A stretch of DNA of 48,363 nt from Clostridiales bacterium (GCA_016288155.1 JAEEYP010000038.1:1-48363); one strand, 5' to 3'. Positions 25,448 through 33,990 are shown, numbered from the stretch's first letter. Notes: generated by a model not told the origin, from the sequence alone. A program made the numbers and translations.

Positions 25448-26480
25448 ATGACCGTCACCGTAACGACCCGCTATCTACACGACGACCCATCCGGTCTGTC
25501 AGAATCTGTCCTATTCCACCGACGGTTTTCACACGATCCGGCACTGGGAACACAACCCCGTTCTTCCCAATATCGAGCAAGCGAACCGCGACCCGAAGGT
25601 CGTCTGGTGCGAGGAGCTCGGCCGTTACGTCATGGCGCTGTATCTGTCCGGCAGCACGTACGGACTCTTTACATCGGATAACCTGACCGACTGGCGCGAG
25701 CTGCAGCGGATCGTGATGCCGGAGGAGAACGAGTGTCCGGATCTCTTCCCGCTGACCGCGTCGGACGGCGCGCGGCTGTGGATACTGATCGGCGCGCACG
25801 ACCGCTATCTCGTCGGACGGTTCAGTGAAGGACGTTTCTCGCCCGTACAGCCGATCCGATCCCTGCACTGCGGGAACAGCGCCTACGCCGGACAGACCTT
25901 CTCTGGCATGCCGGACGGGCGTGTCGTGCGCATCGACTGGGATCGCTGGAACGTGCCTCCCGAACGCTTCTGCGGACAGATGAGCATCCCGGCGGAGCTG
26001 TCGCTCGTGAAAAGGGATGACGGGTACGCCCTCGCCGCCGCGCCGGTACGGGAGCTCGACACGCTCGTCTCCGCCCGCACGGACGCCGGTCCGCTCCGGC
26101 TCGCCGCCGATACCGACGTCTCCTTCCCTCTCGCGGACGGAGCCTGCCGCATCCGGATGCGCGGACCGCGTCCGACTACGGGCACGCTGACGATGACGGT
26201 ATTCGGCCGCCCGATCGTCTTCGATCTCGCCGCCGGTCGGATCCGCGTCAGCCGCTGCGAGGCGCCGCTCGGCGACGGCGCGGCGTGGGACGCGGCGGTC
26301 GTCATCGACCGCAGCAGCGTGGAGATCTACGCCGACGGCGGTACGGTATACCTCACGGCGCTCGACGAGGGAACGGTGATGGACCGCACGCAGCCGATCC
26401 TGCGTCTCCGTTCCGACACGGAACGTCTGCTCGATGAATTCGTCATCGATACGTTCCGTTCCGTCTGGGAGGAAGAATAG
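25448..26480 (+). pseudogene. GH32 fructosidase gene broken by an internal deletion
   Basis: From 25464 one frame encodes the later two thirds of a GH32 levanase/invertase: AIYTTTHPVCQNLSYSTDGF, HNPVL, the NRDP motif (transition-state Asp), NECPDLFPL (acid/base Glu in EC), then the beta-sandwich with VIDRSSVEIYADGG. The first part, including the WLNDPNG nucleophile, is missing. ATG 25448 with a strong AGGAGGG site starts MTVTVTTRYLH in another frame, which resembles the true N-terminus of clostridial GH32 proteins. Both frames share GCTATCTACAC at 25470-25480, so an out-of-frame deletion between short repeats is likely. ATG 25632 could still start a 282-residue fragment, without nucleophile. 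Confidence 0.75.
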
Positions 26481-26525
26481 CAAAACGACCGGCGCGCTCC
26501 CGCGGGAGCGCGCCGGTCCGTTTTG
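26481..26525. terminator. Bidirectional terminator
   Basis: A long near-perfect palindrome, outer arms CAAAACG and CGTTTTG and inner arm ACCGGCGCGCTCCC, lies between convergent genes and gives T-rich tails on both strands. Confidence 0.9.
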
Positions 26526-26535
26526 TTTCGTTCGT

Positions 26536-27237
26536 TCAGTCCGTTTCGAGCAGTACCTCGCGGTTCGTGCCGTAGAAGATCTCGTCATGTCCGGCGATCA
26601 TGCGGCAGAACGCCTCCATCTCCTCCCACGCGTCCATGAAATCGAATTCATAGGCGTGCCCCCATACGTACAAGAGCTGCGGCTCGTCAGACTCCGATTC
26701 GAGGAATCGGCGCGCCGTCTCCGCCATTTTCCCGTGCCCTTCCATCACGTGATAGAGCGTCGGATTGAAGGTGTACAGCTCCGTCTGCGGCTTGAAATTC
26801 CCGGTCGACACGACGGTCCGGGCGTAGCGGATCCCCGTGTGCTCCCGGATCAGGCGCGCGATGCGGTCGTCTACGGCGCCGCCCGGATAGGCGAAGCCGA
26901 CGACCTCGTATCCGACGATATCCGACAGCGCGAGACGGTCCTCCTCGACCTGCCGGACGACTTCCTCGTCGTCCAGCGACGGCAGACCCGGATGCGTCAG
27001 CGAATGCCCCGCGACCTCGTGCCCGCGATACAGCCGCTCGACCTCGCACGCGCGCGGTTTGACGTGAGCGACCGTCCAATCGTTCCGGATCAGACTGTTC
27101 GTGTTTCCCAGCAGTCCGGAATTCAGATTGAACGTTCCCTTGAGGCCGTATCGGTCAAGCATCCGGATCAGCTGTCTGTCCTGCGTCACGCCGTCGTCAT
27201 AGCTGAAGGTGACGGCCTTTTTCTTTCCGTGAAACAT
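26536..27237 (-). CDS. Polysaccharide deacetylase family protein, copy B
   Basis: A 233-residue NodB-homology protein that may remove acetyl groups from a glycan. Motif 1 is TFSYDDG (residues 10-16; catalytic base and metal Asp), and motif 2 is HSLTHPG (H-x3-H type metal ligands). GFAYPGG represents motif 3 and LYVWGHAYEF the C-terminal motif. No signal peptide, so cytoplasmic unless exported otherwise. It is a close tandem copy of the gene at 27255-27956 with 17 bases between them. GGGGGAG precedes ATG 27237. The substrate is unknown. Confidence 0.88.
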   Translation of the reverse strand: MFHGKKKAVTFSYDDGVTQDRQLIRMLDRYGLKGTFNLNSGLLGNTNSLIRNDWTVAHVKPRACEVERLYRGHEVAGHSLTHPGLPSLDDEEVVRQVEEDRLALSDIVGYEVVGFAYPGGAVDDRIARLIREHTGIRYARTVVSTGNFKPQTELYTFNPTLYHVMEGHGKMAETARRFLESESDEPQLLYVWGHAYEFDFMDAWEEMEAFCRMIAGHDEIFYGTNREVLLETD

Positions 27238-27254
27238 ATTCTCCCCCTGATTCT

Positions 27255-27956
27255 TCAATCTGCGAGAAGCACCTCGCGGCAGGTACCGTAGAAAACGTCG
27301 TCGTGACCGGAGAGCAGGCGGCAAAGTGATTCCATATCGTTCCACGCGTTCATGAAATCGAGCTCGTATCCGTGCCCCCACAGGCAGAAAAGACGCGGTG
27401 TATCCGACGCGTCCTCAAGGAAACGGCGCGCCAGCGCCTCAAGCGCGTCCCACCCGGCGGCGTGATACGCGGTGGGACGGAACACGTACCGATCCTCCGG
27501 CGGCATAAAGTCGCCGCGGGAATCGACGGTCCGTGCGTAGCGGATCCCCGTATGCTCCCGCACCAGCCGCGCGACGCGCGCGTCGCAGCTCGCGCCGCCG
27601 CACGGATACGACAGCCCGACGACCTCGTATCCGACGAGTTCCGAGAGCACGCGGCGATCCTCTTCCACCTGCCGCACGATCTCCTCGTCGTCAAGCGACG
27701 GAAGAAACGGATGATCTACCGTATGCGCCGCGACCTCGTGACCGCGGTAAATCCGCACGATCTCCGTCGGAGAGGGCTTGTCGCCCCGGACGGAAACGCC
27801 GCCCCGGGTCTTGACGCACGCTCGGCCGAGCGAGCCGGAATTCAGATGGAACGTTCCCTTGAGTCCGTATCGGTCAAGGAGCGCCGTCAGACGCCGATCC
27901 TGCCACGGCCCGTCGTCATAACTGAAAGTCACGGCTTTTTTCTTTCCGTGAAACAT
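27255..27956 (-). CDS. Polysaccharide deacetylase family protein, copy A
   Basis: Same length (233) and same start MFHGKKKAVTFSYDDG as copy B, with HTVDHPF as motif 2, GLSYPCGG as motif 3 and LWGHGYELDF near the end; clearly a tandem duplication. It is promoter-proximal in a two-gene operon with a consensus promoter and an excellent GGAGGTGA site. The operon is divergent from dpaAB. Because the promoter is of the vegetative type, a sporulation role is not implied. Confidence 0.88.
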   Translation of the reverse strand: MFHGKKKAVTFSYDDGPWQDRRLTALLDRYGLKGTFHLNSGSLGRACVKTRGGVSVRGDKPSPTEIVRIYRGHEVAAHTVDHPFLPSLDDEEIVRQVEEDRRVLSELVGYEVVGLSYPCGGASCDARVARLVREHTGIRYARTVDSRGDFMPPEDRYVFRPTAYHAAGWDALEALARRFLEDASDTPRLFCLWGHGYELDFMNAWNDMESLCRLLSGHDDVFYGTCREVLLAD

Positions 27957-27980
27957 CGTACTTCACCTCCGCCTGCGCCT

Positions 27981-28009
27981 ATTATAACATACGCACGCGG
28001 CGGTGTCAA
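27981..28009 (-). promoter_or_regulatory. Consensus sigma-A promoter for the deacetylase pair
   Basis: Minus strand TTGACA (28004-28009), 17-base spacer, TATAAT (27981-27986). Confidence 0.9.
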
Positions 28010-28075
28010 GGTACGCGCGGCGGCATATGATGGAATATGTCAATGACATCCTTGGTGTTTGAAAGGCGGTAAGCC

Positions 28076-28987
28076 ATGAATGAAATAAAGATCTGTCTCC
28101 TCGGCGGGGATCGGCGCCAGATCGCGCTGGCGCGTACGCTCGGCGAGAAAGGATACGAATGCGCGCTGTGGGGCGTCTTTCCTCCGGGCGGCACGGGAGA
28201 GACCTTCACCGGCGTCCGCTGCGCAGACGCGCAGAGCGCCGTGACGGGGAGCCGCGCCGTGATCCTGCCGCTGCCGGCCACGGCGGACGGCGTCCGCGTC
28301 CACTGTCCGCTGCCCGACCACACTCTGCCGGAAGCGCGGCAGGAACTTCGGCTGACGCATCTGATGGAGATGGTGCCGCACGGCGTCCCCCTCCTGGCGG
28401 GACGGCCGGGGGACGTTCTGCGGACGATGGCACGCGACGCCGGTCTCCGCCTGATCGATTACTACGAGCGGGAGGAGGTACAGATCCGCAACAGCGTGCC
28501 GACGGCGGAAGGCGCACTCGCGCTCGCCATGCGGGAACTGCCGGTCACGGTATTCGGCGCGCCGTGCACCGTCCTCGGCTACGGCCGCGTCGGGCGGCGC
28601 CTCTCGGAGATCCTCCGTGCGCTCGGCGCGCAGGTCACGGTAGCGGCACGCTCTCTCAGAGATCTGAGCTGGGCCGCCGTCTCCGGCTGCCGCGTCCGAC
28701 CTCTTCCGGAGTACCTGCGGCAGCCGGACGCGTGCGCGGTCCTCTTCAACACGATCCCGACGCCCGTAGTGGACGAGGAATGCATGGATCGCCTCCCGCC
28801 GGACGCGCTCTGCATCGAGCTCGCCTCGTCTCCCGGCGGCTTCACGCCGCAGGCACTGAAAAACAGCCGGCAAAGGATCCTCCGCGCGCCGTCGCTCCCC
28901 GGCGCGGTCGCGCCGGACAGCGCCGGGCGGATCCTCGGTGAGGCGATCGCTCGGATCCTTGAGGAGGAAGGAGTGGGACGCGCATGA
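28076..28987 (+). CDS. dpaA: Dipicolinate synthase subunit A
   Basis: Together with DpaB makes dipicolinic acid from dihydrodipicolinate in the mother cell; the product fills the spore core with calcium. It has 303 residues: an N-terminal ICLLGGDRRQIALARTL domain typical of SpoVFA, then the conserved REEVQIRNSVPTAEGAL segment and a Rossmann domain with VLGYGRVGRR (about 164-172) for NADP. GAAAGGCGG precedes ATG 28076. The next gene overlaps by ATGA. Upstream there is no vegetative promoter; CATATGATG at 28024 slightly resembles a mother-cell sigma-K/E -10, but the -35 does not fit well. Confidence 0.94.
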   Translation: MNEIKICLLGGDRRQIALARTLGEKGYECALWGVFPPGGTGETFTGVRCADAQSAVTGSRAVILPLPATADGVRVHCPLPDHTLPEARQELRLTHLMEMVPHGVPLLAGRPGDVLRTMARDAGLRLIDYYEREEVQIRNSVPTAEGALALAMRELPVTVFGAPCTVLGYGRVGRRLSEILRALGAQVTVAARSLRDLSWAAVSGCRVRPLPEYLRQPDACAVLFNTIPTPVVDEECMDRLPPDALCIELASSPGGFTPQALKNSRQRILRAPSLPGAVAPDSAGRILGEAIARILEEEGVGRA

Positions 28988-29550
28988 TCGGATACGCACT
29001 CTGCGGCTCCTTCTGCACGCACGCGCGATCGCTCGGCGCCCTGCGCGCTCTGCGCGATTCCGGGGAGGATATCCTGCCGATCCTGAGCGAGCGCGCCGCG
29101 TCGACGGGCACTCGCTTCGGTACGGCGGCAGAGCTGAGATCGGCGCTTGCGCGCCTGACGGGGAGAGAGCCGATCTGCACGGTAGAAGAGGCAGAACCGC
29201 TCGGTCCCGCCGTGCCGCTCGAGGCGCTGATCGTCGCGCCGTGCACGGGAAATACGCTTGCCAAACTTGCCTGCGGGATCACGGATACCGCCGTGTGCAT
29301 GGCGGTCAAGGCGCATCTGCGCACGGATCGGCCGCTTTTGATCGCACTCGCCTCAAACGACGCGCTCTCGGCGAATCTCGCCAACCTCGCCCATATGCTG
29401 ACGAGGAAGAACGTGTTCTTCGTTCCGATGGCGCAGGACGATCCCGCAGGCAAGCCGCATTCGCTCGTCGCGCACTTCGAGCGGATCCCGGACGCGCTGA
29501 CCGCCATGCGGAACGGACGTCAGATCTATCCGCTGTTTTGCGAAAATTAA
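28984..29550 (+). CDS. dpaB: Dipicolinate synthase subunit B (flavoprotein)
   Basis: 188-residue partner of DpaA in the flavin-prenyltransferase/flavoprotein fold (UbiX/Dfp-like): GYALCGSFCTH at the start, LIVAPCTGNTLAKLACGITD in the middle as the flavin site, and PLLIALASNDALSAN. ATG 28984 overlaps the dpaA stop (ATGA), so the subunits are coupled. Their presence shows that the organism belongs to the spore formers that use SpoVFAB rather than an EtfA-dependent route. Confidence 0.94.
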   Translation: MIGYALCGSFCTHARSLGALRALRDSGEDILPILSERAASTGTRFGTAAELRSALARLTGREPICTVEEAEPLGPAVPLEALIVAPCTGNTLAKLACGITDTAVCMAVKAHLRTDRPLLIALASNDALSANLANLAHMLTRKNVFFVPMAQDDPAGKPHSLVAHFERIPDALTAMRNGRQIYPLFCEN

Positions 29551-29614
29551 GGCGAATTCCCCTGATTCACTCCCGTTTTCCCCGTTCTGTTCTATATAAA
29601 ACGGCCGATTCCTG

Positions 29615-29643
29615 TTGCATTATTCTGTATGGCATGATATAAT
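29615..29643 (+). promoter_or_regulatory. sigma-A promoter for the CapA-like gene
   Basis: TTGCAT (29615-29620), 17-base spacer, TATAAT (29638-29643), 65 bases before ATG 29708. Confidence 0.8.
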
Positions 29644-29707
29644 ATACGCAGTGTGCGGTACGCCGCATGCCCGGATCGTATTCCGGATCTCACGTACGAG
29701 GTTCCGT

Positions 29708-30916
29708 ATGAAAACTGCCGACCGCCGGCTCATCCGTATTCTGGCACTGCTTGCCGGAATGATCGCGGTCCTCATCGTTCTTGACAAATTCCCGTACCCG
29801 CTCTCGCTTCCCTCGCTTCCGACCTTCATGCTTCAGAAGCAGGCGGCGCACGACCGCGCCGTGGCGGATGCGCTCCGCGCCGATCCCGATACTCTCCCGC
29901 CGCTGCCTCCCGCCTCAATCGGAACGAAGGACGTCTCCGGCGGGACCGACGATATCCCATCGCTTCCACCGGAGAGCGGAGAAGCCTCCGACGATACGCC
30001 GACGGGACAGGAGCCCGCCGTTCCGCTGCCGGATGAAAACACGCTGGTACTGACCTTTCTCGGCTCCTGCGCACCCGGCAGTCCGCTCGGTTCCCGCGCC
30101 TTCGGATCGCTCAATCTCACGATGGAGGAACAGGGCGCCGCCGCGGTATTCGCCGGTCTCAGGGACTATCTGATCGCCGACGACCGCACCGTCGCCGCGA
30201 ACGTCGCCGTTCTCTCCGATTCCGCCGCCGCCTTCGCGACCGCACGCTGTATCGCTCCCGCATCCGCCGCCGCGCTCTACGCCGGAAATTCCGTGGAGCT
30301 CGTTTCGCTCATCGGTTACTCCGCGGAACCGGAGGCGTACGCCGACACCGCCGCCGCGCTGAGCGCCGCCGGTTCCGATACGTTTACGGAAGGGGAGCGG
30401 ATCGTGATCGAGGAGAAAGGCTTCCGCGTCTCTCTGATCGGCGCCTATTTGACCCGCATCGGCGGACGTTCCGCCGAGATCGCCGAGATCCGACAAGCGG
30501 CGAAGGATTCCGACTTCGTGATCGTATATTACGCCGTCGAACCGGACGACGGTCATCTCTCCCAGGACTGGCTGGACGCGATCCTCCGCGCCTACGCGGA
30601 TGCGGGCGCGTCTCTCCTCATCGGCGTGGGCGGCACGCTCCGTCCCGCCGGTACATACGATGATACGCTCATCGCCTCTTCGCTCGGCACGCTGCTCGAC
30701 GGCAGTACGCTGACCGCCGAGAACGTCTCGGCGCTTCTGCGCGTGTCGCTCACGCGCGGCGAAAACGGCGCGGCGGGAATCAGTACCGAATGGATCCCCT
30801 GCACGCTGTATGCGGACAACCTTTGGAGCCCGGCTGTCATGCCGGAGGGCGATGCGCGCGACCGCGTCCTCGCCTACCTTGCCGGCGACGTCTACTCACC
30901 GCATCTCGCCTCCTGA
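29708..30916 (+). CDS. CapA-family protein lacking metal-site residues
   Basis: A 402-residue protein with an N-terminal membrane anchor (residues 8-25) and a Pro/Ser-rich linker. The domain from about 110 follows the CapA/PgsA fold: LTFLGSCAPG, SLNLTMEEQG, SVELVSLIGY, GFRVSLIGAYLT, DSDFVIVYYAVEPD, GASLLIGVGGTLRP, ASSLGTL. At each metal or active position the usual residue has changed: GD to GS, NLE to NVA, NNH to IGY, HWG to YAV, GHHPH to GVGGT, SLGNF to SLGTL. It should therefore not work as a metallophosphatase-type enzyme; a binding or structural role is inferred. GAGG is six bases before ATG 29708. Confidence 0.7.
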   Translation: MKTADRRLIRILALLAGMIAVLIVLDKFPYPLSLPSLPTFMLQKQAAHDRAVADALRADPDTLPPLPPASIGTKDVSGGTDDIPSLPPESGEASDDTPTGQEPAVPLPDENTLVLTFLGSCAPGSPLGSRAFGSLNLTMEEQGAAAVFAGLRDYLIADDRTVAANVAVLSDSAAAFATARCIAPASAAALYAGNSVELVSLIGYSAEPEAYADTAAALSAAGSDTFTEGERIVIEEKGFRVSLIGAYLTRIGGRSAEIAEIRQAAKDSDFVIVYYAVEPDDGHLSQDWLDAILRAYADAGASLLIGVGGTLRPAGTYDDTLIASSLGTLLDGSTLTAENVSALLRVSLTRGENGAAGISTEWIPCTLYADNLWSPAVMPEGDARDRVLAYLAGDVYSPHLAS

Positions 30917-30973
30917 TCCCTCTTCTTACCCGATACATCAGTGCCGCCGTCGGCGGCGGAATGGAGTGCTTCC

Positions 30974-32503
30974 ATGTATACGGATTCTTCTCTTTATCTC
31001 GGCCTCGCAGAGGAGCGCGTGCTGCTTCCCCTCTCCGTCGCCAACCGTCACGGTCTGATCGCCGGAGCGAGCGGCACCGGCAAAACGGTCACCATGAAGG
31101 TCATGACCGAATCGTTTTCCGACGCGGGCGTGCCCGTATTCCTCTGCGATGTCAAGGGCGACGTCTCCGGGCTCGCCGAGCCGGGCGTCGATTCGGAGGG
31201 CATGCAGAAGCGTATCGACCGCTTCGGGATCCGGGAGCAGTTCGCCTACGGCGCGTACCCCGTCACTTTCTGGGACGTCTTCGGTACGCACGGACATCCG
31301 GTCCGTGCGACGGTCTCCGACATGGGACCGTCTCTGCTCGCACGTATCCTCTCCCTCACGGAGGTCCAGGAGGGCGTACTCAATATCGCCTTCCGCCTCG
31401 CGGATGACCGGGGGCTTCTCCTCATCGACCTAAAGGATCTGCGCGCGGTGCTCAATTTCCTGAACGATAACAAAAAAGAATACATACCGGTCTACGGCAA
31501 TATCACGACGCAGAGCATCGGCGCGATCCTGCGCGCGATCCTGACGCTGGAAAACGAGGGCGGCGAGAAATTCTTCGGCGAGCCGTCGCTCGATATCCAC
31601 GACTGGATGCGGACGGCAAGCGACGGTCGCGGCATGATCAACATTCTCGATTGCCGGGAGATGATCGGAAATCCGCATCTGTACGGCACGTTCCTTCTGT
31701 GGATGATGGCGGAGCTGTTCGAGACGCTGCCGGAAGTCGGCGACCCGGACAAGCCGCGGCTCGTCTTCTTCTTCGACGAGGCGCACCTCCTTTTCAGCGA
31801 CGCGCCGCGCGCGCTGATCGCCAAGATCGAGCAGACCGTCAAACTGATCCGCTCGAAGGGCGTCGGCATCTATTTCGTCACGCAGAGTCCCTCCGATATT
31901 CCGGATACGGTGCTGGCGCAGCTGAGCAACCGCGTACAGCACGGTCTGCGCGCGTATACGCCGAATGAAATGAAGGCCGTGCGCGCCGCCGCGCAGTCCT
32001 TCCGCGTGAATCCCCTCTTCGATACGCAGACGGAGATCATGGGACTCGGTACCGGCGAGGCGATCGTTTCCGTGCTCGACCGCAAGGGCGTTCCCTCCAT
32101 CGCGCAGCGGACGGCGATCCTCTGCCCGCAGAGCCTGATGGCTCCGTGCGCGGAGGAAACACGGGCTGCCTGCCGCGCCGCGGACGGCATGAGCCGCTAC
32201 GATACGCCGACCGATCCGGAATCCGCCTACGAACTGCTCCAGAAAGAAGCGGAGAAGAAAGCGGAAGAGGACGCGCTCGCCGCCGAACGCGCGGCGCTGG
32301 AAGCGGAACGCGCCGCTTTCGAGAAGCAAAAGCAGAAGGAAGAGGAACAGAAGCAGAAGAAACTCGAAAAGGAAGCGGAGAAAAAGAAAACCGCCGAAGC
32401 GAAAAAAGCGCAGAAGCGCCGGGACCGGATCGAGTCGCAGCTCATCTCCACCGGAGGCTCCCTCCTCCGCCGCGGACTGCTCAACATCCTCAAAAGAAAA
32501 TAA
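30974..32503 (+). CDS. HerA-like ATPase (DUF853)
   Basis: A 509-residue P-loop ATPase of the HerA/FtsK-related DUF853 group. Walker A is GASGTGKT (31-38), Walker B LVFFFDEAHLLF, and a further conserved segment is TQSPSDIPDTVLAQLSNRVQHGLRAYTP. A long Glu/Lys/Ala-rich coiled coil (about 415-490) precedes a basic C-terminus. HerA proteins pump or translocate DNA in archaea; the bacterial DUF853 role is not settled. No NurA-type nuclease partner is adjacent. GGAGTG supports ATG 30974. A strong terminator follows. Confidence 0.88.
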   Translation: MYTDSSLYLGLAEERVLLPLSVANRHGLIAGASGTGKTVTMKVMTESFSDAGVPVFLCDVKGDVSGLAEPGVDSEGMQKRIDRFGIREQFAYGAYPVTFWDVFGTHGHPVRATVSDMGPSLLARILSLTEVQEGVLNIAFRLADDRGLLLIDLKDLRAVLNFLNDNKKEYIPVYGNITTQSIGAILRAILTLENEGGEKFFGEPSLDIHDWMRTASDGRGMINILDCREMIGNPHLYGTFLLWMMAELFETLPEVGDPDKPRLVFFFDEAHLLFSDAPRALIAKIEQTVKLIRSKGVGIYFVTQSPSDIPDTVLAQLSNRVQHGLRAYTPNEMKAVRAAAQSFRVNPLFDTQTEIMGLGTGEAIVSVLDRKGVPSIAQRTAILCPQSLMAPCAEETRAACRAADGMSRYDTPTDPESAYELLQKEAEKKAEEDALAAERAALEAERAAFEKQKQKEEEQKQKKLEKEAEKKKTAEAKKAQKRRDRIESQLISTGGSLLRRGLLNILKRK

Positions 32504-32517
32504 ATGAAGATACGAAG

Positions 32518-32548
32518 GCCGGCAGAGCGAACGCTCTGCCGGCTTTGA
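32518..32548 (+). terminator. Terminator of the DUF853 gene
   Basis: A 12-base perfect stem GCCGGCAGAGCG with loop AA, followed by TTTGAG. Confidence 0.75.
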
Positions 32549-32569
32549 GTCGCTCCCCGCTTTACACCC

Positions 32570-32598
32570 TTGACAAGAAACGGAAGATGTGATATACT
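32570..32598 (+). promoter_or_regulatory. sigma-A promoter for tRNA-Pro
   Basis: TTGACA (32570-32575), 17-base spacer, TATACT (32593-32598), eight bases before the tRNA 5' end. Confidence 0.88.
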
Positions 32599-32606
32599 TA
32601 CAGCAT

Positions 32607-32682
32607 CGGGGTGTGGCTCAGTTGGTAGAGCGGGTGCTTTGGGAGCATCAGGCCGTCGGTTCAAATCCGGCCACTCCGACCA
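32607..32682 (+). tRNA. tRNA-Pro (anticodon UGG)
   Basis: 76 nt with encoded CCA. The acceptor stem CGGGGTG pairs with CACTCCG (one G-U), the D arm is GCTC/GAGC, the anticodon stem GGTGC/GCATC closes the loop TTTGGGA with anticodon TGG, and the T arm is GTCGG-TTCAAAT-CCGGC. The 100-nt repeat starts at its final CA. Confidence 0.97.
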
Positions 32683-32780
32683 TAAACGGAGGAATACCGC
32701 TCGGTATCCCTCCGTTTATCGTTCTAAGTTATCGATGCAGAACCGCTGCCATGCCTTCGGCATGGCATAGGGCTTTGCGG
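32681..32780 (+). repeat. 100-nt structured direct repeat, copy 1
   Basis: Equals 34227-34326 except for two substitutions. Hairpin 1: ATAAACGGAGG...CCTCCGTTTAT with an inner ATACCG/CGGTAT-type stem, which may serve as a tRNA terminator. Hairpin 2: GCCATGCC-TTC-GGCATGGC. A third stem, GGCTTTGCG (32771) with CGCAAAGCC (32812), extends past the repeat. Confidence 0.9.
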
Positions 32781-32822
32781 CGGAATAACAAGCGATTACG
32801 GCAGAACGTCGCGCAAAGCCAC

Positions 32823-32848
32823 GGTTCAAAATCCGGCCACTCCGACCA
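32823..32848 (+). other. Second, partial copy of the tRNA-Pro 3' end
   Basis: 26 bases match the last 25 bases of tRNA-Pro (GGTTCAAA, TCCGGCCACTCCGACCA) with one inserted A. No 5' half of a tRNA is present. It is either an attachment-site (attR-like) duplication or the stump of a second tRNA-Pro gene. Confidence 0.75.
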
Positions 32849-32851
32849 TCG

Positions 32852-32886
32852 CCCCGGAGATTTGACCGTTCTCCGGGGTTTTTTTC
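32852..32886 (+). terminator. Terminator after the partial tRNA copy
   Basis: CCCCGGAG/CTCCGGGG stem followed by seven T. Probably the original terminator of the tRNA-Pro gene before the insertion. Confidence 0.88.
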
Positions 32887-32903
32887 ACCTAAAAACAGGC
32901 GAT

Positions 32904-33061
32904 TTATTCGCATTCGGCGTTTTCACAGGCCGCTTCCTCCGCCATGTGCTCGATGAACTCGGCGTATTCTTCAGCGTCAATTCATCTGGGCTTTGCCCGG
33001 ATTTCATCGCGACGGCGATCTTACCCAACTCGCGGTTGAGAAACGCAATATCGAATCTATT
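32904..33061 (-). pseudogene. Frameshifted C-terminal relic of an unknown gene
   Basis: Reading the minus strand, one frame gives RELGKIAVAMKSGQSPDE and, after a single missing base near 32981, a second frame continues DAEEYAEFIEHMAEEAA and ends CENAECE then TAA (32904-32906). The joined, acidic 48-residue tail looks like a real protein end. I cannot name the family. It sits at the left edge of the AT-rich island. Confidence 0.35.
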
Positions 33062-33082
33062 TTATCAAACCGTCATTTGCGG

Positions 33083-33088
33083 TATAAT
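33083..33088 (+). promoter_or_regulatory. Possible -10 box for the XRE gene
   Basis: TATAAT 39 bases before ATG 33127. The -35 at the expected distance (TTTTAT) is poor. Confidence 0.4.
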
Positions 33089-33126
33089 ATGTTTACACTG
33101 GTGATAATGAAGCAATGGAGGTTGTT

Positions 33127-33990
33127 ATGGAACTCAAAATCGGAGAAAAGATTGCAAAATACAGAAAACAAAAGGGCTATACGCAAGAACAGCTTGGGGA
33201 ATTGGTAGGCGTTTCGGGACAAGCTGTATCGAAATGGGAAAACGGCGGTGTTCCGGACACTTATTTATTGCCGACCATTTCTAAGGTTTTAGGGGTATCA
33301 ATCGATGCCTTATTCGGAGTAGAAAAGAAGATATCCGATTACTCTCAAGATGAGATTCTTGACGATTTGTTCATGTTTTGTCTTCAAAAAACACACTGCA
33401 AGGATAATGGAATAGATTATTTCAAATTTTAATTTGAGGCCGTATGGACGTTACAAAGCGCATATTTCGGAAATGAAATCCGACCGCTTCTGAAAGATGT
33501 TATTGAAAAAAACCGCGGTAATCAGCAAATAACATCACAAATCATCAATGATGAAGGAACCACATATTTGTCACTTGTAGAAAACTTTCCGTTCTTCTGC
33601 GCTGTCTGTGATACTCCCGAAATATCAAAAAAGCTATTGTCTGAAAAGGACTTTGGTGAGTTCTTCTCAATACTTGCTTCGGAAGATGGAATGAAAGCGA
33701 TTATTTTTACGCAATCCACAACTGAAACAAGTCAATATACAGCAGATATGATAGCTAAAAAAATCGGAATCGCTCTTGAAAAATTCCTCGAAATGGAACC
33801 GTTACTTGTTAAATACGGCCTTTTGAGTGAAGATAGCTTAACATTGGATGATAGAATAATCAAAGTGTATCATAAATGGAGCAATCCCGAAATCCGTCCG
33901 CTATTGATGATGGCTTACCAATTCATCAACGCAAGACAATGCTATTACGATTTCACTTGTAACAGAACTAAGCCGTATTTTGAATATTAA
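33127..33990 (+). pseudogene. XRE-family regulator interrupted by an in-frame stop
   Basis: ATG 33127 follows GGAGG by five bases. The first 65 residues are a helix-turn-helix of the XRE/Cro type (IAKYRKQKGYTQEQLGELVGVSGQAVSKWE, given here as two overlapping motifs KQKGYTQEQLGE and SGQAVSKWENG), followed by SKVLGVSIDALFG. A TAA at 33430-33432 ends this as a 101-residue product, but the same frame stays open to 33990 and reads FEAVWTLQSAYFGNEIRP and MAYQFINARQCYY, the expected effector part. So a nonsense change has cut the gene, unless the short DNA-binding part still works alone. Codon use is far more AT-rich than the surroundings, a sign of transfer. Confidence 0.75.

Noticed and set aside
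28024..28032. CATATGATG as a sigma-K or sigma-E promoter for dpaAB
   Set aside because: The -10 is only approximate and no fitting -35 lies 14-17 bases upstream; kept only as a remark under dpaA.
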